A stretch of DNA of 64,000 nucleotides from Scolanthus callimorphus (taxonomy: Eukaryota > Cnidaria > Anthozoa > Actiniaria > Edwardsiidae): the NCBI GenBank assembly GCA_033964015.1, contig CM066913.1, positions 6,671,169-6,735,168 of the forward strand. The letters are read 5' to 3'. The position numbers and the translations under genes were made by a program. Each line of letters starts with the position of its first letter. The first letter of the stretch is position 1. The notes under the pieces are model-generated. The model was not told where the DNA came from, ran no database searches, and saw only the letters and a program-made list of their open reading frames with translations. Positions 33,480 to 45,300 of the stretch are shown here, piece after piece.

Positions 33480-36400
33480 ATGACTGTTGGCAAACTTGGC
33501 GTAGCATCGTGCGACCTTCCAAGGTAAGCTTATCGTGTTCTCAGCGTTTTCATTGAAGAAAACATCTTTTACTATTATTGGCCGACATATTTAGCCTCTA
33601 AAATTCACCATTTAAAGTGATAAATCCCTTATTTCGCCATGCTTTTAACATTTAATGCGTGTTTATGACTGGGACTGGGAGATAGGCCAACTCAGTCTAT
33701 TTTACTTTCAACAACACATCTCAGGAAAACTAGGTATTGTGCTATGGCAGTTGTGCATATGGTGCACAAGCTGTTATTTTCTCTATCTTACAAACTCAGA
33801 AAATAAGTTTTTGGCAAACTTGTTTATACCTGAATTCTGAAAACTCAAGGCACCTCTACACCTCCGTTGGCAGGCATGAGAAATATAGCTCAAACCTCCT
33901 TTCGTTCTCTACGTTTGTGTAGTAAGGAAATGTGAAATTCATCAAGCTTATACAAGAAATTCTTGGTCTAGAAATAAGACCCTGGCATTAAAAACCGTTT
34001 CTATAATGCTTTAGGGATTTTCATGCTTTGAAAACGCACTGCGAATGCACGACCGATATTTTTTTCGCAATAATAAGAACCGGAGACGACCAAGGTTTAT
34101 CTTTTAAACCGGGAATACACCCATTCTTGTAAGATATTTACAACAGAACATCCTTCTCGGTCTGTGTTTCATTCTTTTCTGACATTTGAGATTATATATT
34201 CTCGTCAAAATAACCTCACACGCGGTGCAAGGTACTGGTCAACTCGCTGCTTTACGCGATACTCTTGGTACTACAGTCAAAAACATTTGACAAAACGCGA
34301 ACAATTTTTGAAGGACTGAAGGGCTCATTCCATTTTAATAATCTAGTTTCTGTCGATTGTTATCTATTCCGAAAGCAGGTTTTGGTCTCGGTTTTTATTC
34401 GTTTCGATCCAACGTAATTCACATGTGTCTGAGCGCCATGTTGTTTTGATAAACTTACTCCGCGCTCTATGTAACTCGACACCCAATTTCAGCTAGCTGC
34501 CACAGTCGAGAATTTCATTGATTTTTCCCAGATCTGCAAGGTTGCTAATGGCGGTTTCTACATTTTCCCGTAATTTTGAGCGGGGGATTGAATGTAATGT
34601 ATATTTTATTTGTTCTAGTTGATATTGTCGAAGCGAATTCGCTGGCGACGAATTTTTGCTCTGTAGGGGCGGGACGATCTAAAAAGTGAAACCGAAGCTT
34701 AGAAAAATCCTAATACTTCCCGATCATAGGTTTAGTGTGTCCCCAACGCTTCCTATATCTGAAATCTGCTTTCTCTCGCACCGAGGAAGACATATTTTCG
34801 TCACCAAATGCTTCTCCTGTTCGAAATAACTTATTCATCAACAGCTTTTCAAATTGCAGCTCGTGTTTTTTCTCGTAGCAAAAACGTGATAAATACCTTT
34901 ATTTGAGAGAGCATTCCGCGATTTCGTAATTTCTAGTTGCGTTTCGATCGAGAGGTAACATATTTTGCATTTTAATTTTTATATTTGCGGGATATTTCGC
35001 GACTGGCTTGTGGAGATATCACGTTTTGTTCTCTTGGACATCTGCGTTTTGTCGCTTGGTTTGCTTGTGTTGGCTTCACTTGTTTTCATGTACGTTTGGC
35101 TATATTTTATCATTTATGCATGAAAGCACGCTTTGCCTTTAAATATAGTCTTTCATTATCGAAACACCCACACACTCTCCTTTATTACTTCACCTCGAGA
35201 AAAACCCTGATGGAGTTTCTATATTGTGTGAAATCTGCAATTTATGCGGTAAACGTGCTTCGAGTTCGCTTTTAGCAGCGTGGCTTTTGCCCGTCTCTTT
35301 GTATGTTGCTTTTGTGTCAGTGGCGTGGTGTAAAAAACAGGAAACATTCGTTGCTTCAGGCTGGCAGATTGCTTTGAAATTAGGAAGGAACCTTTGATCC
35401 TCATTTTCTAACCAGAAAGAAGCTAAAATGCCCTTCATATCTAACGAAAATCGAATAATTTTGCGCATTTCTTTCTTCGCAAAATTCATGAAATGCTTTC
35501 TCGGCTATGCTTCGCTAGGGTTTCTTATTACGAACACATGTCTTTTATCGGGTGCTCTTAGCCACGAATTCGACTTTATATTATGTTTCCCTACTCTGAT
35601 TGCAGCTAAATATTTCTCTGGTTACACCCAACGCTTTAGATGAGCTTCAACAACGTATTGTGTTATTTGTAAAAGCTATGGCCTGTTCGAAAAGGATTCA
35701 CCGTGAATATATTCATTAGTCTCCAGATGACATGTGTTTTAATTAAAAACCCAGCGCAGTTGTTCGACATGCAAATATTGAAAAGGATTTTGACCTATCC
35801 TTAAGGCAAAGAAAGAGCCCAGAATTTATTACTTACGATTATAAACTTCTAGTTTGACAGATCGAAAATATGAACTGTAGATGTCCGTGTTCTCAAGAGC
35901 GAGATTCCTGGGATATTATTTTAATATTGCTTTTCTTGTCAAAATCATCACTATTTGTCAGCCCTGGAAGCTCTATATTTTCATAGTCTTCGGGGTGCTT
36001 ATGATTTAGCTCCAACGAAGCACAAAACAAATTCATTTAATTTACATCTTTGCACGGTAATGAGGAATTGAGGCCAGTCACCTGATGCAATATCGCGCTA
36101 GAAAACTAATGGCTCTTTTGCGATAGGAGCCGTGTATTTCTATGATTATTTATTCAAATATCTTCCACCCCCACTATTTGTTATCACCAACTTTCCCATA
36201 AGCGTTTTTCCATCCTTGCTTTGGCCCAAATCTTCAGTGTCTGCCATTGATAATAAAGCAGGCAGTTTTCAACTTTACATGATTAAAATCCTTACTAGTA
36301 TATCCTATGAAATTGTTTTCATGCTAGTAGGCCATTATTGCATTTCAGTTCTTCTGCCTGTGAGATATATAATTACTTTTCCACTTGGCTATTTTGCACA

Positions 36401-39358
36401 CCAAACAACTTGGATCCTTTTCCTCTTAGTTCAATCAGCAAACCAGAAGACAGAAACAATACAAATATTGAAGAATGAATTTTTAATGCTGTATTTTCAT
36501 CTAGGTTTACTTATGCCTTCGCCTGATACCCCTGATTGTTACCAACCGTGATTATGCTTCCATAGATACTAGTAGCCATGAAGGCAAACATGGCACACTC
36601 CTCATCGTTAAGGAGTTCCCAAGCTTGATGAATTAAGAGCAAGGAAACATTATGGCTTAGCATGCTTAACAGCCTCTATCAATCAAAGGGTTTGGACACT
36701 GCTGTATTTCCACACTTAGCTATAGACCACAATAGATTCTGCCTCCAGCTAAACAGAACTATATATCTATTCTCCAGACTGATATATTTTCTCCCACTTA
36801 CCACGACTATGCTTATTTGCTTGCTAGGTTTAGTGGCAAACCCGTGTGGAGATCCATTTTGGCAGTGAATATGATAGGGGACTATTATGGGCTATCTCTG
36901 ACCTGCCTGGTTTCTAGAACCCTCTAAAACTGTTTGCATTGGCAAATGTTGTCCTCATGACAGCGGGCACGGAGTAAGTAAAAATCATATTGAATCTCAC
37001 CACAATAACCAGTGTTATATTATCAGATGAAATAAAATATATCATTGAGATATAATAATAATAAAGTGCTATATGCAGATTTTGCTTTAGTTGTCTCAGT
37101 TGGCACAGCTTTCTACTGAACTGAATGTATCCCTGTGGTGGTCTTCAAATTCAATATATCACATAAAATTATATTGCAGTGTTGTGCTGTTGGAAAGGAT
37201 GAAATCCTCCATAAACCCCTAATTTTTTCATTTTTAAACTGTATGTTGAAAGATATCCATGAATTTGCAAATCCTGTATTAATTATGTAATTGTGATAGC
37301 TTTTCTCTGGGTATCTGTCCTAGTGGCTATAAAGAAATTAGTTCATGGGCTTGCAAGTACTTCCATTCCATTCTGAGCTGTGTTTGCTCTTGAACAAGCA
37401 AGCTTCACAATTGAATATGATTGATACCCAGCATTTCTTTCAATAGATAGATAATTGAGCATGGCCTGGTTCTTTTTCTCTAGAATAATTTTGACCTCTT
37501 AGGAAATTTCAGATGACCCTCCCAAGAGGTTCTGGCAAGATTTCAATGCTGAAACTTGGCTCCTAGTAAACAAGGAAGTTTTTCAAAAATTATAAATCTA
37601 GTACAGCTGAGTTCAAGGTGTTTATGAGGCTTACTAAGCTGTTTGTGCTTCACCAAATGGCGTTCATGGATCCCACTAATTGTTTATGACTGGTTCCAAA
37701 TGGATGTTTTTAATGTGTTTTTATCCCCTCATCCCACCAGAAGGGACCTTTTTAAGATGATCTTAGACTTATGTTGGAAAGCCGTAGTATCTCAAAATCC
37801 CTTTTTATTTAGAGTATATAAATGCCAAAGTTGCATGCAAGGAGAACTATTTAGTTTCAGACCAGTTCAAGATACAAATCATGCTGTAATGTCCTATTCT
37901 AATTTAGGATGCTTTTGTTTTTACTTTCTGTGGTGCTGTACCGTTAGTCAGATTTGCCCACAGTTTAGGATCTGTTTAAAATCAGTTGGTTAGTGAGGTA
38001 TATCATATTTGGGCAACCAGACAAAATAATGTTAAGCATGAGATCAAAGTCCTCAATGCATAAGTATTTTGTTTCCTAGGGTCATGACTTAGGCAAATTA
38101 CCTCTTTCTTTTTTTCTGCAGAAAGTGGCCACCACTGGCAATTTATGAACCTTTAGGTCATGTTTCCTTCCCAAAAAGCATCTTTAAGTACTCCAAACAT
38201 CATTTTGTTTTGAATTGTACACCCTGTCTAGTGGTATTTCCCATAATGTTGTGATGAAAAAGGATATAGTGTTTTCACTTTTGCTATGCAAAGATTCTAG
38301 AGCGTCAAAACATATTCAAGACATAAACCAGGACCCAGGGGATTAACTAATCAATATTTGACCCATGAGCATAGCTTTTAGAAATAATTGATTCCAGAAT
38401 TTAGATCCACTATTTCTATTCTTATGGAAACTGGAGAATTATAGGAAAAGAAAATGTTTGATAATTAAAACCTTGGCCACAGAAAATACAGCCAATCAGA
38501 ATGCAGGAAAGCCATTGTATATTCAGTAGCATTCCACTCATAAATGGTTTATTCAAAATTTTGCCCTGTATTTTCTGTGGTATAAAATAGTTATACAATG
38601 ATTTATTGTGGCGCACCATGGAATACCCTAATTGTCACTTGTATTTCTTTGGGGTATACCAAGAAATACAAGTGACACAATATATTTCATGGTATACCAT
38701 TTTAAAGCATTGTGTAACTAGTATGTGCCAGTACATTACCAGGAAATGCCTTCTTCTGTGCTGTTTGCTGGTTATAGATCCCAGTAGAAGGATTAATGGT
38801 AAAAATTTGAGCTCAGCCAAGCAAAAAGGGCCCTTATACAGAATTGCACACTTTCGAAAAAAAATTCAAAAGAAGTTCAGAATTCCTATACAAACCCTTA
38901 TAAAATTCTCAAATCTCTGCTTTGCCTTGTGTAAATTGGATGACCAATATGCTCAGTTGCTCAGTGTTTAGATACATAACGTAGCTACTGAACACTCTTC
39001 AAAACAAAAACGTTGACAAAATACTGTATAAGGTCCCTTAAGATAGCTTGGCAAGGCCCATTTATTTCAAAAAGAAAGTTCTACTGTATGCCTTCAGAAA
39101 GGTTTTCATGTTCTTTTTGAAAAGGGGTGTTACACTGGACCATGATGGTTGCAAGTTGTCTATAGCCTTACTGAATAAAATTGGATATTCCCTGTTAGAC
39201 TGTAAAGAGTAAATATAAGCTCTATACATAATGTGAAACAGAAAACTACAGTGTTTAATTGGATGACTCATGCATTTTACAGCAGTCCTGACCCAGGAGA
39301 TTCTTCCAATGCCGCCAGAATGCCAAGTGTTGTGCAGATCCGACATATGCCCTATCTG
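33480..39358 (+). CDS. N-terminal exons 1 and 2 of the KMT2E/SETD5 orthologue (less certain)
   Basis: Exon 2 (39286-39358) ends RHMPYL at a strong GTAAGT donor and joins in phase 0 to DHNYGQPPP, matching the vertebrate GLPYA|DHNYG junction. It needs a phase-2 exon before it. 33480-33523 ([14 protein letters not shown]) ends in that phase at GTAAGC and shares LGV with the vertebrate start MSIVIPLGV. The exon 2 acceptor is a CAGCAG tandem (AG at 39282 or 39285), so a one-serine variant is possible. Both exons are short and rest on my own match. Confidence 0.6.
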
Positions 39359-42300
39359 GTAAGTTCTACCTTATAGAATGCAGAATGCTTCTATTTTTAG
39401 ACTGCTACCAAATATTCAATGTAGTTAGTAGGAACACTAAGATAGGCATTTTATCTTAGATACTTAGGCACTTATCAAATACTCCATCTGATATTACTGG
39501 AGTTTTGTCTATTCTTCTTTTCTGGTGATCCTTTTTTTCAAAACATGCAAATAAAATTGTACATAATATGCAGGAAGTTTGGTGACTCGTGTGAATTTTT
39601 TTTGAAAGAAATATTCATTGCCATGTGGGAGTGTTGGAGGAGTGTCACATTTGATCCTGTGGATTTAAGTTTGTAAACAATTTTTTCATATGACGTGATA
39701 TATCAGTAGATATATATTGAAAATCTTTGCGTAGTCAAATCTGTTTTCACCCAATTCCCTTTTACTTGAGGCAAAGATGTTTATATTTGGTACAAACTGT
39801 CTGATTATATTTATGAGGGTAGGAAATCTTGCTCTCAAGATGCTTTTAATCTGCCCAAGGGATGTCACTTAAATCTGTTGTAGAAAGTCATAAATTAATT
39901 CCATCAGACTTGTGTACAATGCAGAGTAAATTGAATCAGGTTGCTAAAGGTGAAAGAAGAATGGAAATTCAACAGCATGACTCAGCTTTACCTTAGATTG
40001 ATAAGTTATATTGCCAGCCAATCACCTGTAATGAAACAATATGTATGATGATATTCTATTCAGATATGAAATTGCCCTGTCTATAGCAGAGCATTTATGT
40101 TTTTACCAACTGAGATCTACAATATATTATAAATTGGCAAATATAATATTCACAGGACTGCCAAGCAACCGTGGTTATTTTCTGCTATATCCCTTTATCA
40201 GGTTATTCTTTAAACAAAAAGGTGTATAGAATATTTTAAATCGAAACATCATTTTTTATGCACATCCATATAGCAAAAACCTATACTTCGCTTTTTACAT
40301 CAAGAATTCCTTAAAACTTGTTTTCATGTTGTTGATACTTAAAAACAAAAGCTGTCCACAAGCTGCGCAAACACACCAGGATCTTTGATTCAGCCACCAA
40401 AAATAGCCAATGATCTCAGAGGCCAAGCTTGCAACTATTTCCATATGATTTAATCTAGTTTGGTTTTGTTGTTATGAAAACGTTAATGAGCTAGTATGAA
40501 TGTGCATTGTTTACATGAAGCCTACTGGCTACCCAAGAGATAAACACTCAGATTTTGCTTGCACAATACAAAAACAATAGGGAAATCCCTTGTGGGTAGT
40601 TGTTTTGAAAGGGTATTGTCACATCCATCATTGATAGAAATTCTAAGTTTTGATTCAATCTCTTCCCAGAAAGAGATGTGTGAATGTAATTTTAAAAGGT
40701 TTGATTTAGAATAGACAAGGAGTCCTAGATATCCAAGATCAAATATGATCCTTCAGCATCAAGTCAGCTTTGAATAACAATGGAACAGTCATTCTTAAAT
40801 ACTCTTATTATGTCTTTTCTTTCATTCTATGCTAGGATTTTGGATTCATGTAAATGCTTGATGATATATTATCCTTAATTCTCTTTACAACCCAGACATT
40901 GAAATCTTGTAGTATTAGTCACTTCACTTATCCAAGGATTGCATCATCTCTTTTGTTTACAATGGATTTCTGATTAATATTTAAAAGGCCTTGTGATTAG
41001 AGCTGCTTTCAAATAGCTGTTGGCTTCAGAACCATTTCGTCTAGAGTATTCATCATTTATTTCACTTTAGACCTACTTCCCTTTCCTGACTTCTGAGGAA
41101 TGTTAAATCTTATTTTAAGATTTTATATATGACTTAGAATATTTTATTATTTGTACAAAGATACAATTATGTGCATATTACATGGTAACCTTTGTACCTT
41201 TTGTTTGATTTGATATTGGCAATGCGAAATAGTTTGGTTGTTGGAGAATGTGATTAAGGCAGTACAACCCATGACAAGCATAAATCTTGTATGTTTTCGT
41301 CTCTGTGACCTCCTTAATAGGTTTTCTTAGTAATATGTTTTTCTAAAAAACATGCTAGGAAGCATTTGCCAAGACCAATTCCCTTGATATTAGGATTAGT
41401 ATTGTTAACCAATCTGACTTAAGTATTGAGCCATTAGATATTGCTCTCCTGATCAAGGAAGCAGGAAAAACATCTTAAAATTTTCTTTTAAAATATTGTT
41501 GTTTGTTGTTCAGTACTACATGCATGCCCCTGTGTTAGAGAATTGAAAACCCAGTTCTTAGATAAACATTGTTTTAAGTTTGTGCTTGGTACATTTATAG
41601 TTCCAATTTAGTTTAGTTTGGTTTAGCCCTTTACATTGATGGGTCCAGGACATTAATTTAAAGGGTGAATGGGCTTGCTTCATCATAAACAAACATTTGG
41701 TGGTTTATAAAACTCTGGCTCCCCATGTGTTCTGTTTCGACCTTGTGTCACAGTTTGATGAAATTGAATTGGTTGAGAAAGAGATTTGTAAGTTTTCTTG
41801 TAAGCATTTTTTAGCAGGGAGAGAGAAATATTTTGTTACTAAACCAATGACGATTGTTTGTCAGAATAATGTGAGATGTGCTTGAAAGGGAATCTTGTTT
41901 AAAGTCTAGTAATATTTAAGTTACTAGAGAATGGCTGACAATCCAAAAATCATGTTTATTTTTCTTATCTCTCACCTTAACTTTCGTATTGCTATATGAA
42001 AATTCTTAATTAATAAAATGATAAATTATAATCTTTAAAGACAAATAACAACACACATTGTGTGACTGTGTGACTGTGTGACTGTAAGATTAAAGTGTTT
42101 CAAGGATTTTCAGAAGAATGTCATGGTTCCTGTTAATAACTTTATGATTGCTCATTTGTAATGTTGTCCAGTAATTACAGCCGATTGCGTTTGAGTGTTT
42201 TACCCTAGCAGTTCGCACGTTACGTTTGAACGTTTGAATGCCGCGTTGTGAGACAAAAAGTCGGACGTTTCCAAGGGCAACCGCCATGTGTATTTTTCAC

Positions 42301-45300
42301 TGACCAATCAGAGAGGACAGAACTCTTTGGTTCGCCATAGAAACGTCTCGTTTCATCCTAGAAACGCAACTTTCAAACGTTCAAACATAATGGACGAACT
42401 GTTAGGGTAAAACGCTCAAACGCAATTGGCTGTAGATGGCTTTATTGCTGTCGGCTCTTAGTTTGAAATGGACAGTGGACTTCTGTGACATTCACAAAAT
42501 GTATTGTGAAAAAAATAGAATCCTTCTTCTTTGATAAGAGCCTATTTCAGATGACTTGCCTCTGCATACAAGCCTTGTGGTTTCTCAAGGCTCTGTCATT
42601 GTAATATGTAAATGATAGTTTTTATATCTATGGGCAAATAAATAAAATCAATTGAATTGAATTGACTGACTGAATTGACTGTCAATCATGATCCTATTGA
42701 TCAAAGGATGTTTTTTTTTGTTTAGCCAGCCAGTCAAAATACAAGCTAAAACCATTCACTTGATGACTCTTTCACAACTATTAAACAAGTCATGTGTATT
42801 TTATTTCCTGATTGGTTTGATCATGTTGACTGGATTGTGCCCCTGATTTGAAAAGTGTACTCACTTTGCATTTAAGGTCCTTAACTGTGTGTGTGTTTGA
42901 CTAGGATCATAATTATGGGCAACCCCCTCCTATGACCCCACCTGACTCCTGTAGCCCCGCCCCTGAAGATGGTGACACTGGCAATGAAGATGATGAAGAA
43001 GAAGGGATTACCCGATGCATATGGTAAGGTGCAGTTCTTTCAATAATTCTCCTTTCTGGAACCAATACACTTCTCGTCACTGCTTTAAGCACCATGCAAC
43101 TTATTTATGGATTGAACTAACTTTATTTTGCAGTGGATTCAACCATGATGATGGCTATATGATCTGTTGTGACAAGTGCAGGTGAGGAGGGGAAACAGAA
43201 GCCTAATTTCAGTTGTTTTCTGGTCCTTAATATTTATCTAATTCATAGGGTGATGGTACATTATGATGGAATCCTCCAGGAGTTTAAGAAACAATTTGAA
43301 GAACAAAATTATTTCAAATATTACAAACAAGCATATGTTAAACATTTTGATATCTTGTCAGATGAAATTGTTTCTTACAACACTGGGTGACAAAAATAAA
43401 TTCCAAATGATATTTGAAGCATGTAGCAAGATAACAACACATGAAACTTTTACCTCACAAGTTCACAGCAGTCCTGCCATCTTGTAGTGCTATTACAGAT
43501 AATAACTGTTATTATTCAGCACATTGATGCACTGCCCAAAAATGGTCATTGGAATGCTAATAGCTGTCTTCTGCACATGACATATATCCTGCGATATCCA
43601 TCATCTGAGGGTAATGTGATGTGTTGAGCTAGTATAAATACGCAAAAGTGATGTTTTTCAGGGGTTTTGTGCTATCGATGTGCTGAATGATATAACCATT
43701 ATCCTGCTCGATTTTGCAGAATATAATTGTCTGATTTAGCCAACTTGGGACTGCGTCCCTCATCGGCTAAGTATCAGACAACATTCTGTGCAATCCTGCA
43801 GGATAATGGTTAAATATCTTTGCCTTCTAAAAAGCGCAAAAAACAAAGTGTTGTCTTATCTTGCAATTTGTAGAAATTAGATTCCTGCCAGGTTTCATCT
43901 TAAGCACTTGCAATCAAAGAATACTCACTGAGTTTGTGTTGTTTATAGTGTCTGGCAACACATAGAGTGCATGGGAATCAGCTCTGCTACTGTACCTGAG
44001 AACTACCTTTGCGACCAATGTGATCCCAGGTCAGTCACATACTTTTTCCCAATAGACCACTTTTGATATATTAAAATTCCAACTTGAATATGAGGGTCAG
44101 GGGAATAAAACACAAGAAAATAAAAATTCCATTTTCTATGCTGATGCCATTTGTTTTGATTTATTCCCCTGAGCATAGGACTCAAGTAAGAATATTAATA
44201 TATCCGAATTGGTCTATTTCATGTAATTACAATGAATTAATCCAAAATTTGGAATAGAGTGGATTTCATAGTGTAGTGTAACCAATCACAAAGTAATTAA
44301 ACCAATTCCGAATGAAACCTATAGGAGTGATTGCAAAGTAATTGCAAATTTCTTTCTAAAGTCATGTGAAATTCACTCTTATCATTTAGCTTAAGACTTT
44401 TTGTGGTCCATCATAAAAAGGGAAAGCTAACAAAAATTGAAGATTAATCTAGAAAAGCCAAAACCCCTGTGTTCATACAAGCCTCAAAAGCCCTTGAAAA
44501 TGCTTGAATTAAATACTTAAAATTAAAATTAAAACCCCTAAAAAAGTACACATTCTTTCCCTTGTCTCTGAAATAACTGAATCCAATTTTAACCCCTAAA
44601 AAATACTGGCACCCCTATCATGTTGACACTGGAAGAACAGACCCTTCACTACTCTGAGCACTTACAGTAGCTTTCAATTAGACATCACTAGTTTGTGTTG
44701 ATTTTCCCATTTCATTTCAAAAGGTGCGGTGATTTCCTAATGTCTCTTTAAAATTTACCAATTTAAGACCAAGATTTATAGTAACATTTCATTGCTTTTC
44801 AGACCTTTAGACAAGTTCCATGCTCAGGCAATCCAAGCAAGAAAAAGTCGTGAAATAAGTGGTGTGTAAAACTCTTTTTTCTTTCTTAATCTTCCAAACC
44901 AAAGTGTTCTCACCAGAATTTCATTAAAGGGTCACCATGGGGTGGTAACCCCTCAAATTTAAGTAACCAGAAATAAGGATGGGCGGTAAACATCCTTGTT
45001 TTACCTGATTTCAGGTTGAAATCTAGGCTACAAGTAATTTATGTTTGTCAAATCACACTAGTGGTCTATTGTCAATGCTGCGTTCTGATTGGTTGAGCTA
45101 CTAGTAGGCTATAAGTTATAGCCTACTAGTAGCGAAAAGTGCCGGATTTGAAAGGCAGAAAATTACAAATGACCAGACGACAAAACGTTTTTGGCTATAC
45201 AAATTGATGTACTAGTGTGATTTGGCTAAAACAATTATTCCTCTTGCCCTCATGGCCTCTGAGTCAATAGCCCATTCAGGCTTGAGGAATAATTGCTAAT

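Larger units (their letters stand above)
43005..44861 (+). other. PHD finger of the KMT2E/SETD5 orthologue
   Basis: The finger runs over four exons. [20 protein letters not shown] and [10 protein letters not shown] and [10 protein letters not shown] give the C4-H-C3 ligands in order. The aspartates and tryptophan (DDGYM, VWQH) that line the H3K4me3 pocket in KMT2E are present, so histone tail binding is likely kept; that is inference from the family. SETD5 of vertebrates has a degraded finger, so this protein resembles KMT2E here. Confidence 0.9.

Noticed and set aside
34985..35275. 96-residue plus-strand frame in intron 1
   Set aside because: No similarity or splice context; sits in long intronic DNA.
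38366..38395. MSIA start resembling the vertebrate KMT2E/SETD5 N-terminus
   Set aside because: The frame stops after a few codons and has no donor in the right phase.
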